DNA of 9,965 bases from Bacteroidia bacterium. GTDB lineage: Bacteria > Bacteroidota > Bacteroidia > Cytophagales > Cyclobacteriaceae. The notes under the pieces were generated by a model that saw only the letters and a program-made list of their open reading frames with translations, searched no databases and was not told the origin of the DNA. The stretch covers positions 1-9,965 of the forward strand of contig JAAURZ010000043.1 of NCBI GenBank assembly GCA_012031955.1, read 5' to 3'. Made by a program: the position numbers and the translations under genes. Shown here in pieces: positions 1 through 8,220 of the stretch. Position 1 is the stretch's first letter. Each line of letters starts with the position of its first letter.

Positions 1-403
1 TGCCGGCGACGCCTTCGTTTGCATCAGCCCACAATTTTTCGGTCGTCTACAAGTATTTTATCACGCGCATTCGCACGCAGGCCGGGGCCACGTATTCTTC
101 GCCAGCGGCAGACCCTATCATAATCCAAACCAGTCCGGCTTCAACAACAGCACCACGCGCAGCTACCACGACCTGAGTGTGAACTTCGCCTACCTGCCCA
201 AGCCCAATCTCATAGTGTACTTGTCGTGCACCAATGTGCTCGGCTATCGCAATGTGTTTGGGTATGAATTCGCCGACCAGCCCGACGACAACGGTGTTTA
301 CGCGGGCAGAGCCGTAACACAGCCGGCCAGGCGTTTTCTTTTTGTGGGCATCTTCATCACGCTTTCAAAAGACAAAACCACGAATCAACTACCGTCGCTT
401 TAG
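1..403 (+). CDS. TonB-dependent receptor, C-terminal end (partial, frame break)
   Basis: This is the last ~130 residues of an outer-membrane beta-barrel; the gene begins before the window. The tail has alternating hydrophobic strands with motifs seen in Bacteroidota TonB-dependent receptors: SGRPYHNPN, a TNVLG turn, a GYEFA segment and a final strand RFLFVGIFITLSKDK, stopping at TAG 401-403. Such receptors import ligands across the outer membrane using TonB energy; the ligand cannot be told from this tail. The frame changes near 96-98: codons starting at position 3 read sensibly (FSVVYKYFITRIRTQAG...TYS) up to there, then the protein continues from 98 (FASGRPY). One missing base explains this. 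It is followed after 28 bp by the exported helical-repeat gene. The family call is from motif recognition only. Confidence 0.72.
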   Translation, partial: AGDAFVCISPQFFGRLQVFYHAHSHAGRGHVFFASGRPYHNPNQSGFNNSTTRSYHDLSVNFAYLPKPNLIVYLSCTNVLGYRNVFGYEFADQPDDNGVYAGRAVTQPARRFLFVGIFITLSKDKTTNQLPSL

Positions 404-431
404 AAATCTTATCAACCAAAATACAACAACT

Positions 432-1078
432 ATGAAAACCAGGATTCAATTTTACGTCGCGCTTGCATCATGTATGCTTGCCGTCAATGCGGCCACTGCC
501 AACGACAAATACACTGAAACAATGCAGGCGAATATTGAAAAGGTATACAACGCCGGTTCGATAGAAGAACTGCAGCCGGTGGTGAACAACTTTGAACGCA
601 TAGCCGTGGCGGAGAAAACCAAATGGGAGCCCTACTACTATGCGTCGTTCGGATACACGATGATGGCCAATCGTGAGAAAGACGGCAGCAAGAAAGACGG
701 TTACCTTGACCAGGCGCTCAACGCAGTAGCCAAAGCAAAAGAGCTTGCTCCGACGGAGTCGGAGGTGATTGCGATGGAAGGTTTCGTGCACATGCTTCGT
801 GTAACGGTCGACCCGGCCGCGCGCGGCCAGCAGTACAGCGGCATGGCGATGCAGGCGTTCGGCAAGGCTGTAAGCCTGAATCCGGAAAACCCGCGCGCCC
901 TCGCTATGCTCGCGCAAATGCAGTATGGCATGGCGCAGTTCTTCGGTAACTCCACGGCCGATGCTTGCGCCACGGCGACGCAAGCGCTGGTGAAATTTGA
1001 CTCGTTTGCATCGGAGAACGTGTTGGCCCGCGCTGGGGAAAGGGCATGGCCGAGTCGCTCGTAACTCAGTGTAAGTAG
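432..1078 (+). CDS. Exported TPR-like helical repeat protein (frame break near the 3' end)
   Basis: The protein starts at ATG 432 with a signal peptide (MKTR, hydrophobic stretch, likely cut after ATA at about residue 23), so it probably acts in the periplasm. An LASC box at residues 11-14 could make it a lipoprotein, but hydrophobic residues continue after it, so ordinary cleavage is preferred. Residues ~90-175 are amphipathic helices with the spacing of tetratricopeptide repeats (YLDQALNAVAKAKELAP; AFGKAVSLNPENPRALAML). As sequenced, the frame runs to 1064 with an odd basic tail. Adding one base in the CCC run at ~1027-1029 gives an ending RWGKGMAESLVTQCK with stop TAG 1076-1078, directly touching the next ATG at 1079. 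The corrected length is 215 aa. In-frame codons lie upstream to 342, but they overlap the receptor gene and precede the signal peptide, so that start is rejected. The specific function is unknown. Confidence 0.78.
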
Positions 1079-1771
1079 ATGATGGAAACATTGGTTTCAA
1101 TCGTTTTGGGCACCCACATTGTGGCGGGCACGCTGTCGCTGGCGGCGGCGCCCGTCGCCCTGGTGGTGCGCAAAGGCAGCCGCATCCATAGATTGTCGGG
1201 AAGGATTTTCTTCTGGCTCATGACCTGGGTGTTTATCACGGCCGTGTTCTTGTCGGCGGTAAAGTGGATTCCCTTCCTGCTCATGATAGCCGTGTTCAGT
1301 TACTTCAATGTAGCGGTAGGCTACCGGTCGGTGTACCACAAACACATCGGTCACGCATCCGGCATCAAGTGGTACGATTGGGCAATGGTAGTCGTGGCCT
1401 TGCTCTTTAACGCGGGCATGACGGTGTATGGCGCGGTTCTGGTGATCGACGCCGGCGCCACCATTGGTTACGTGTCGCTCTTCTTCGGCATCGGCGGCGG
1501 CTTCCTGATCATTCAACGGCTGGTGAACTTTATCAAGCCACCGGACGACAGGCATGCCTGGCTGTACAATCACATCGGGCACATGATTGGCGGGTATATC
1601 GGAAGTTGCACTGCATTTTCTGTGGTTACCATTTCGTTTTTGCCGGGTTTCGTTGTGTGGGTGTGGCCCTCGTTGTTGGGCTTTCCATTGCTGTCGATAT
1701 GGATCCGGTACTACAAACACAAATTGCAGGAGGGTGCCAGGCTCTCTGATTTAGTCGAATTAAAGGCGTAA
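1079..1771 (+). CDS. Seven-helix integral membrane protein (DUF2306-like)
   Basis: This is an intact 230-residue inner-membrane protein with about seven hydrophobic helices (roughly residues 5-30, 40-61, 63-83, 98-123, 128-150, 164-188, 190-211) and a short cytoplasmic-looking tail. Conserved-looking histidines sit at or near helix ends (H13 in GTHIVAG, H37 in RIHRLSG, H159, and H165/H168 in NHIGHMIGG). The HIVAG opening and IHRLSGRIFF motif resemble the DUF2306 group of predicted membrane proteins, whose function is not established; paired histidines could bind a metal or haem, but that is inference. ATG codons occur at 1079 and 1082; the first touches the repaired stop of the preceding gene, which suggests translational coupling. 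The sensor kinase starts 23 bp downstream, so this gene may belong to the same operon as the two-component pair. Confidence 0.75.
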   Translation: MMETLVSIVLGTHIVAGTLSLAAAPVALVVRKGSRIHRLSGRIFFWLMTWVFITAVFLSAVKWIPFLLMIAVFSYFNVAVGYRSVYHKHIGHASGIKWYDWAMVVVALLFNAGMTVYGAVLVIDAGATIGYVSLFFGIGGGFLIIQRLVNFIKPPDDRHAWLYNHIGHMIGGYIGSCTAFSVVTISFLPGFVVWVWPSLLGFPLLSIWIRYYKHKLQEGARLSDLVELKA

Positions 1772-1794
1772 TTTAGCCTTGCACGAAAAAAAAG

Positions 1795-2817
1795 ATGGCG
1801 TCTAAAAATCCCGTTAAAACCGAGTTAAGCAGGGCACTTGTGGTGTGCGTATTGGCCGGCTCTGCGATGACGTATTTCACGTGCAACAGTTGCCGTACGG
1901 TGCTGAAGAATTACGTCATCGTAGACCTGTTTACGATCTTGTGCTGGATATTGCTATGGGGCGGTAACAGCGTGTTGGCGCACTACATAAGTACAAAGAT
2001 TTCGTGGCTTAAATTTCCTGTCAAACGGTTTGTCGTCGGCCTCGTCACCACCATCGCATACACGGCAGGTTCGGTGTCGCTGTTGATGTTCGGGTTTGAG
2101 AAGGCATTCAATTTCAATTTCGGCGGCTTTGCGTGGACGGTCTATTTCTCGATCATTATTACGATGATCATTTCGCTATTCCTGCACGGCCGTGAGTTCC
2201 TGATGTCGTGGCGACAAGCTGCCATCGACAAAGAGCGACTGGAACGTGAGAACATCACAGCGAAATTTGAAAGCCTCAAGAGCCAGGTGAATCCGCACTT
2301 CCTGTTTAACAGCCTCAACGCGCTCACCAACCTGGTATATGAAGACCCCGACAAAGCTGCCAAGTTTATCAAACAACTGTCGGACGTATACCGCTACGTG
2401 CTCGATGCACGCAACCGCGAGTTGGTGCCGGTTGATGAAGAACTTAAATTTATCAAAGCCTATCTCTACCTCGAAAAGATTCGGTTTGGCGACAAGCTGG
2501 ATGTGGACATAACGCTGGGCGAAACAACGTTTCACGTAGCGCCGCTGGCGTTGCAAATGCTGGTGGAAAATGCGATCAAGCACAACGAGATATCGGAAAC
2601 GCATCCGCTTGTGATACGCATTTACAAGGAGGGTAGCTACGTGGTAGTGACCAACGCACTGAAACGACGCATGCAAACACCTGCCGACTCGGCGGGCGTA
2701 GGGCTTGAAAATATCCGTCACCGCTATGGTTTCCTTTCCGACGTCGAGGTTGTGACGCTTGAAACGAACGGCAACTTTACGGTGAAGCTGCCGGCGATAG
2801 AACTGACAGAGCGATGA
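1795..2817 (+). CDS. LytS/YehU-type sensor histidine kinase
   Basis: This intact 340-residue kinase belongs to the His_kinase (PF06580) class that partners LytTR regulators. The N-terminus has about four hydrophobic helices (roughly residues 12-28, 41-63, 76-100, 112-131) and no separate periplasmic sensor domain. A charged linker (~138-160) leads to the phospho-acceptor motif SQVNPHFLFN with His168. The ATP-binding part shows the N-box QMLVENAIKHN (~244-254) and a glycine box GVGLENIRHRY (~291-301). It should autophosphorylate at His168 and pass phosphate to Asp55 of the next gene product. A CNSC pair (residues 30-33) between the first two hydrophobic segments is a possible redox or metal sensing element. 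The stop overlaps the regulator's start (ATGA at 2814-2817), the classic coupled arrangement. The start ATG follows an A-rich leader. Confidence 0.93.
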   Translation: MASKNPVKTELSRALVVCVLAGSAMTYFTCNSCRTVLKNYVIVDLFTILCWILLWGGNSVLAHYISTKISWLKFPVKRFVVGLVTTIAYTAGSVSLLMFGFEKAFNFNFGGFAWTVYFSIIITMIISLFLHGREFLMSWRQAAIDKERLERENITAKFESLKSQVNPHFLFNSLNALTNLVYEDPDKAAKFIKQLSDVYRYVLDARNRELVPVDEELKFIKAYLYLEKIRFGDKLDVDITLGETTFHVAPLALQMLVENAIKHNEISETHPLVIRIYKEGSYVVVTNALKRRMQTPADSAGVGLENIRHRYGFLSDVEVVTLETNGNFTVKLPAIELTER

Positions 2818-3579
2818 ATGCCCTGATTATAGAAGACGAACCACACGCTGCACGTCGCCTGCAGGCCTTGCTTCAGGCACTAGACCCTTCTGTACGGATC
2901 ATCTGCGTGATCGACTCGGTGAAGTCCGCCGTTGCATGGCTCACAACACAACCGGTGCCGGACCTGATCTTCATGGACATTCAACTCGCGGATGGTCTCG
3001 GTTTCACGATCTTCGAACAATGTCGCGTAGTCGCGCCCGTCATTTTCACCACCGCCTACGACCAGTATGCCATCAAGGCCTTTAAGGTGAATGGCATCGA
3101 CTATATGCTGAAGCCAATTGACCAGGATGAATTGAAGGAGGCCCTGCTGAAAGTGAAGCGGCATTCCACGCCTCTGCCTGACAACCCCGATGCTATGCTG
3201 CAACAAATCGGCAAGGCCATCGAGATGCTGACCCGCCGGTTTAAGACCCGGTTCGTTGTAAAGATCGGCGAACGCCTGCATACCATCGAGGTTGCGGACG
3301 TGTTGTATTTCTATAGCAAGGAGAAGGCAACATTCTGCCATACGAACGACGGTCGAAATCACATCCTTGATTTTACACTGGAGCAACTGGAGGAAATGAC
3401 GGACCCCAACCAGTTTCACAGGGTAAACCAGGAAATACCTGGTATGCGCCCGTGCCATCGACGACATTGTACAATACGCCAGCAGCCGGTTAAAGCTTGT
3501 GCTCCGCGGCACCAGCGACAACGACATTATTGTGGCACGTGAACGTGTTCAGAAGTTCAGGTCGTGGCTCGACCAATAG
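2814..3579 (+). CDS. LytTR-family response regulator (frame break in the DNA-binding domain)
   Basis: The receiver domain (residues 1-~120) has the acidic pocket at E7-D8-E9, phospho-acceptor Asp55 in LIFMD, Thr79/Thr80 and the conserved Lys100 in YMLKPID. After a linker, a LytTR DNA-binding domain begins at ~140 (RFVVKIGERLHTIEVADVLY). As sequenced, the frame ends at 3542 with a non-homologous basic tail. Removing one base near 3429-3431 restores the typical LytTR end (FHRVN, RKYLV, IDDI, RLKLVL, VARERVQKF) and stop TAG 3577-3579, giving 254 aa. It is co-translated with the upstream kinase (4-bp overlap) and should act as a DNA-binding regulator activated by that kinase. Targets are not evident, though the neighbouring membrane and exported genes are candidates. 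The repaired gene stops 4 bp before the convergent receiver gene ends. Confidence 0.92.
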
Positions 3580-3583
3580 ACAC

Positions 3584-3989
3584 TTAATTGCCCATTTTCT
3601 TTTTGAGTTCCTTCGAGGTCGGACTGGCGAATCGGTTTGGTGATGAACTGAATGACGCTTGCATTTCCAAGGGCCTGCTCCTTGTCTTTGGCGCTGTTGG
3701 AGCTGGTTAGAACTACAATCTTTGAAGTTTTGGTGATCTTTTCGGGCAGCGACGAAAAACTGCTGAGAAAGGAGAAGCCATCAAACTCGGGCATGTTCAA
3801 GTCCAGGAAGATGATGTCGGGAGCCGGCTCACCGTTGAGGTTTCTCAGCCAGTCCAGGGCGGCCTCGGCCGACTTATAAAGAACCAGTTGGTTGGCAAAT
3901 TTGTAGACCTCGAGAAAGCGGCGCTGAATGAACAAATCAATGTCACTGTCATCAATTAACAAGGTCATTTCCACAAGATTATCATTCAT
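3584..3989 (-). CDS. Single-domain (CheY-like) response regulator (frame break near the 3' end)
   Basis: This is a stand-alone receiver domain with no output domain, 134 aa after repair. The acidic pair D13-D14, phospho-acceptor Asp63 in IIFLDLNMP, Thr95/Ser96 in VVLTSS and Lys118 in FITKPI are all present, so it should be phosphorylatable. As sequenced, the 3' end runs on to 3549 and overlaps the LytTR gene. Dropping one base in the CC at 3610-3611 gives the ending DLEELKKKMGN with stop at 3584-3586, a normal length and no overlap. ATG at 3987-3989 is chosen; an in-frame TTG at 3999-4001 would add four residues without support. Such proteins act by protein-protein contact in phosphorelays; the cognate kinase is not identifiable here. 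It is transcribed divergently from the lipoprotein gene and convergently with the LytTR gene. Confidence 0.9.
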
Positions 3990-4014
3990 GTTTGAGGCCA
4001 AGTGAGGATGTAAC

Positions 4015-4048
4015 TAAACTTATGAAAAAGTTGGTAAAAACCACCAAA
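4015..4048 (-). promoter_or_regulatory. Candidate promoter for the single-domain response regulator
   Basis: On the minus strand, TTTG (4048-4045) lies 22 bp upstream of TAAGTTTA (4022-4015). This resembles the Bacteroidota -33 TTTG / -7 TAnnTTTG pattern with one mismatch and a slightly long spacer. It would place transcription start about 20 bases before the ATG at 3989. The evidence is motif likeness in AT-rich DNA only. Confidence 0.25.
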
Positions 4049-4080
4049 AAATCACTTAAAAATTATAGATGGGTGGTTTT
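4037..4080. repeat. Inverted repeat in the divergent intergenic region
   Basis: The arms AAAACCACC (4037-4045) and GGTGGTTTT (4072-4080) are perfect 9-bp reverse complements separated by 26 AT-rich bases. They lie between two divergent genes, so a terminator role is less natural than an operator or regulatory hairpin. The left arm adjoins the candidate -33 element of the minus-strand gene and the right arm covers the candidate -33 element of the plus-strand gene. A regulator binding both arms could control both promoters; this is inference. Confidence 0.5.
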
Positions 4081-4107
4081 ATTCAAACTAAAAATATATT
4101 AAACTTG
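4077..4107 (+). promoter_or_regulatory. Candidate promoter for the lipoprotein gene
   Basis: TTTT (4077-4080), a 19-bp spacer and TAAACTTG (4100-4107) match the Bacteroidota -33 TTTG / -7 TAnnTTTG pattern with one mismatch in each box and a usual spacing. Transcription would start near 4114, leaving a leader of about 20 bases before ATG 4134. The upstream box overlaps the right arm of the inverted repeat. Confidence 0.35.
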
Positions 4108-4133
4108 AGCCTTCTAAAACCTAATCCAAGACC

Positions 4134-5028
4134 ATGAAATTGAAGTTTGCTATTTATTTACTGACGATGACCCTCTTGGCAGCCTTCGTTAGCTCCTGCG
4201 GATCCTCTTCAAGTGATGATAAGGACAAGAATGCTGATGAATTCAAGGAAGCGGAGGAGAGTCTGAAAAAGCAAATTGAAGACGTAGTCTATAATATACC
4301 TTCACCCACCGAGATTCCTTACCTGCTCCAGGCTACTGGCGCCGAGTTTAACCAGGGCCTGCTAAATCCCAGGTCCAAAGTAGATCAGTATCTGAGCCGC
4401 AACGACAAGGCGGCGCTCAATCTGGGTGTTTACGCTGCAGATATAGGTTACCTGAGTTCATACGACAAGACACAGGAAGCGATAGATTACCTCAACGCCT
4501 GCAAGACACTGGCCGACAACCTTGGAATTATCGGGTCGTTTGATCTGGACATCTTACGCCGTTTCGAGCAGAACATTTCAAACAAGGACTCATTGTCACA
4601 TCTGCTAAACGCGGCCGTACAGAAGACCGAGGCATACCTGAAAGATGACAATCGCGACAAACCGGCAGCACTCATTGTTGCAGGCAGTTTTGTAGAAGGC
4701 CTCTATATCTCCACCGGCCTGATAAAGTCGTACCCAAAAAAACCTGTTGCCCGACGACAAGCGGAATCTGGTGCTCACGCCGCTCATCCGCGTGGTGTTG
4801 GAACAGAAGAAGTCCGTGTCTGAGTTGCTCAAAATGTTGGCGTCAGTGGAACAGACCGACCCCATCACCGGCATCGTTGCCGACCTTCAAGCGCTTGAAA
4901 AGACTTATGAAGGCCTCAACATCGAAGAGCAAATCCGTAACAACCGCGCTGATATGGTACTGTCCGACAAAAACCTGGCAGAGATCACCACACTTGTTGA
5001 ACGCATACGCAGCGGCATCACCGAATAG
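4134..5028 (+). CDS. Conserved-looking lipoprotein of unknown function (frame break at an A7 run)
   Basis: The N-terminus is a lipoprotein signal peptide (MKLK, hydrophobic core, VSSC with acceptor Cys22) followed by a Ser/Asp/Lys-rich linker, so the protein is membrane-anchored and faces the periplasm or outside. The rest is predicted helical, with segments such as NLGVYAADIGYLSSYDK and a C-terminal helical region ending RIRSGITE. No catalytic motif is visible. As sequenced, the frame leaves the family sequence after a run of seven A (4736-4742) and stops at 4823; with six A the protein reads SYPKNLLPDDKRN and continues to TAG 5026-5028, 297 aa. The second part is equally well formed, so this is one gene. 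It ends just before a strong terminator, so it is probably transcribed alone, upstream of the fused ABC transporter. I do not recognise a named family with confidence. Confidence 0.8.
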
Positions 5029-5055
5029 AATGGATCATCCGATACTTTGATATGT

Positions 5056-5080
5056 AAACAGGGACCCATGGTCCCTGTTT
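5056..5080 (+). terminator. Strong intrinsic terminator after the lipoprotein gene
   Basis: AAACAGGGACC (5056-5066) and GGTCCCTGTTT (5070-5080) form a perfect 11-bp stem with a CAT loop. TTTTT follows at 5083-5087. It lies 28 bp past the lipoprotein stop and separates that transcript from the ABC transporter gene. Confidence 0.9.
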
Positions 5081-5086
5081 CGTTTT

Positions 5087-5117
5087 TATGTCGGTTGCTC
5101 TTCTTTCTGTATATTTA
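5087..5117 (+). promoter_or_regulatory. Candidate promoter for the fused ABC transporter operon
   Basis: TATG (5087-5090), a 19-bp spacer and TATATTTA (5110-5117) fit the Bacteroidota TTTG / TAnnTTTG pattern with one mismatch per box. A terminator directly upstream makes a new promoter here necessary. The leader to ATG 5146 would be about 20 bases and A-rich, with no clear ribosome binding site. Confidence 0.35.
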
Positions 5118-5145
5118 AAAAGGATAAAACAAACAGCATCCACAT

Positions 5146-8100
5146 ATGAGTGAACCCCTGCTCAAGGCGATACTTCGGCTATTCGCTGTGGTGGCAAAAG
5201 AAGATGACGTAACGCACCAGGAGCGCGATCAGATACGCCAGTTCCTGGTAGACCATCTTAGCAAGAACAAGGTTGAATTATACCTTGACTACTTCGATGA
5301 GCAAATTGCCAGTCACGACCGTAAGTCGAAAGGACCCGCCGAGGAGATTCAATTCATTCGCACACTCTGCCAGACGATAAATGAGGAGTTGACTCAGAAG
5401 CAAAAAGACCGTGATCGTGCTTGAGCTGATACGGATTGTGCTGGCCGACGAAAATGTGTCGCGACGCGAAGAAGACCTGGTGAAGGAAGTGGCATCGTCG
5501 TTCAAGATCGCCGAAGACACAGTTGCCAAACTCAAACAATTTGTGCTCGCCCGCCAAGAGGCCGACTTCGATATTGAAGATGTATTGCTGGTCAATGGCC
5601 TCGTGGGCTCGTCTTTCGTACGGGCCAAGCACATTCAGCGCAACCACCTCAACGGCTTCATCTGTATACTTTACGTGCAGCAAACCGACATGTATTTCAT
5701 GCGGTATGAAGGAAGAACCGATGTGTACCTCAATGGTGTGCCGGTTAAGTCAGGCGCAATCAGCGTGCTCGCTGTCGGCAGCACATTGCGTTGGGACAGA
5801 GACGATGCCGTGTACTACGGCGACATACTGAGCTGCTTCAAGGTATTCAGCGATCACCTCCGCCTCAGCTTCGAAGCCAAAGACATCAGCTACCGTTTCA
5901 AGAATGGAAAGCTTGGCCTGGTAAAAGTGAACCTTGCCGAAACATCGGGCAGCCTCGTGGCATTGATGGGTGCCAGCGGTGCCGGCAAGTCGACATTGCT
6001 GCACGTGCTCAACGGGTCGGAAGCGCCGTCGGATGGCCGGGTGGTTATAAATGGCATCGATATCCATAAGGAACCCGCACGCATCGAAGGCGTAATCGGA
6101 TTTGTACCGCAAGATGACCTGCTCATTGAAGACCTTACTGTTTACCAGAATCTATATTTCTCGGCCAAGCTCTGCTTCAACAACAAAAGCGAAGAGCAGA
6201 TCGATGAACTCGTCATGCGCGTACTCGAAGACCTCGGACTTGCCGAAATCAAAGACCTGAAAGTAGGGTCGCCCCTGCGAAAAACCATTTCAGGCGGACA
6301 GCGCAAGCGCCTGAACATCGGGCTTGAATTGTTGCGCGAACCAGCCGTGTTGTTCTGCGACGAACCTACGTCGGGCCTTTCTTCGAGAGACTCGGAAAAT
6401 ATCATCGACCTTCTCAAAGAGCTTTCCCTCAAAGGAAAGTTAGTGTTTGCCGTTATCCACCAGCCGTCGTCGGACATTTTCAAGATGTTCGACAAATTGC
6501 TGATACTCGACACCGGGGGCCTTCAGATATACTACGGCAACCCGGTGGATGCCATCGTGTACTTTAAACGAAGCATCAACTCGTCAACAGCGAGGAAGGG
6601 GAGTGCCACGAGTGCGGCAACGTGAACCCCGAGCAGATATTCAACATCATCGAAACAAAGGTGATCAATGAGTACGGCCACGAAACCAATGAACGTAAAA
6701 TTACGGCCGAGCAGTGGAATGAGGTTTACAAGGCGCAGGAAAAGACACCCGTGGTGGAAACCGCCCGGGAGGCGCCGCACTCCACCCTACGAATTCCGTC
6801 GAGGCTGAAACAAACACACCTGTTCTCCCTTCGCGACTTGAAGGCAAAACTGCACAACAAGCAGTACCTCATTATCAACCTGATGGAGGGGCCACTTCTC
6901 GCCTTCATACTGGCATTTATCGTGCGATACTACAATGTCGACGACAAGAGCATTGAGGGATATGTATTCGGGAAAAACCTGAACATACCCGCATACCTGT
7001 TCATGAGCGTGATTGTGGCGCTGTTCATGGGACTCACCGTAAGCGCCGAAGAAATCATACGCGACCGGAAGATACTGAAGCGGGAAGCCTTTTTGCACCT
7101 GAGCAGGAGCAGCTACATCCTCTCCAAAATATCGATACTGTTCATCATGTCGGCCGTGCAAATGGCGATGTTTGTATTGGTGGGAACATTTATTCTCGAC
7201 ATTAAGGGAATGTTTTTGATTCACTGGTTCATTTTATTTTCGACCGCATGTTTCGCCAATCTTTTGGGGCTGAACATTTCATCGTCGTTCAACTCGGCGG
7301 TCACTATTTACATACTTATTCCGCTGTTGCTCATACCGCAACTGATACTCAGCGGCGTGGTGGTGAAGTTCGACAAGCTCAACCCCACCATCGGCAACAC
7401 AGCCACGGTGCCCTTCGTTGGCGACCTGATGGCTTCGCGATGGGCCTTTGAGGCGGCCATGGTGAGCCAGTTCAAGAACAACGGTTTTGAAAGACAGTTC
7501 TACCTGTACGACAAAATGATGGCAAACAGCGACTACAAGAAAGTGTACTACATACCCGAACTCGAAACGCGGTTGCAGTATTGCCTCACCAGCCTGATGG
7601 ATGCGGATATGCATGTGCGCGAAAAAGCGGAGCGAGACTTGCGCGTGATACGGGCGGAACTCGAACATGAGTCGACGGCGCTGGACGGTCGCGGATTTAC
7701 CCGCCTCGACGACCTCACGCTCAGCCGGTTCGATTCAACGGTGTTTCGCGATGCCAAACAATTTCTCGAAGAACTGCGAAGGCACTATATTAAAGTATAC
7801 AACAAAGCCGATCAGTTAAAAGAGCAAAAGGTGATAAGCCTTACCGACACACCCACCAAGGAACGGGAATTCCAGGAGTTTCGCGAGACGGATCACAACG
7901 ATGCCATCGCAGACCTGGTGAAGAACATGAGCGAAACCCACCGCATTATTGAAAAAGACGGCCGGCTGGTGCAGAAAATATATCCGATATACAAGGACCC
8001 CGACCCGGATCACGTGGTCGATTTCGACGCGCAGTTCTATATGCCTGCCAAGCACTTCCTCTCCCGCGACGTTGACACCTTTTTCTTCAACACAGGTGTG

Positions 8101-8205
8101 ATCTGGTCAATGACCCTTGTGCTGGCGCTCACACTTTATTTTGATGTGCTTAGAAAAATCGTCGATGGGCTGGGTAACCTGTCGAACCCTTCGCACAAGC
8201 CTTGA
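5146..8205 (+). CDS. Fused TerB-like / ABC ATPase (ABCG-type) / permease protein (two frame breaks)
   Basis: Three consecutive reading frames form one 1019-residue protein once one base is dropped near 5407 and one added near 6581; the final frame equals the first. Residues ~1-135 contain two similar acidic helical units (LFAVVAKEDDVTHQERDQI and IRIVLADENVSRREEDLV), the pattern of TerB-like domains. Residues ~160-240 are beta-rich, perhaps FHA-like, and unassigned. The ATPase has Walker A GASGAGKST (275-283), Q-loop Gln322, signature SGGQ (382-385), Walker B LFCDE (D405-E406) and H-loop His438, all intact. The HQPSSDIF context is typical of ABCG/White-type exporters. A CHEC pair (487-490) precedes the permease part, with five helices at ~574-741 and a last one at ~982-1004, separated by a ~240-residue charged soluble stretch. 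It likely dimerises and moves an unknown substrate across the inner membrane. The YdcF-like gene follows after 15 bp. Confidence 0.85.
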
Positions 8206-8220
8206 GTTAAAAACAAGTGT

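Noticed and set aside
342..431. Upstream start for the TPR-like protein
   Set aside because: It overlaps the receptor gene and would place 30 polar residues before a clear signal peptide beginning at ATG 432.
468..1100. Long minus-strand open frame opposite the TPR-like gene
   Set aside because: It is antisense to a gene with a signal peptide and repeat structure, and its composition (Arg/His/Val-rich) is typical of a shadow frame. The same applies to the minus-strand frames at 1097-1720, 2176-2721, 2880-3527, 6787-7224 and 7279-7668.
3990..4001. TTG start giving four extra residues to the single-domain response regulator
   Set aside because: An ATG lies four codons downstream directly before the normal receiver start, and no ribosome binding signal favours the TTG.
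4037..4080. Inverted repeat as an intrinsic terminator
   Set aside because: It lies between two divergent genes upstream of both starts, has a 26-base loop and a 9-bp AT-rich stem, and no gene ends nearby.
4736..4742. Possible programmed frameshift or transcriptional slippage at the A7 run in the lipoprotein gene
   Set aside because: The needed shift is +1 (one base skipped), not the -1 expected at an A-AAA-AAA slippery site, and similar one-base breaks occur in many unrelated genes here, so sequence error is simpler. Slippage is not excluded.
4747..5028. Separate small gene starting at TTG 4747
   Set aside because: It continues the lipoprotein directly after a homopolymer frame break, with no independent leader or start signal.
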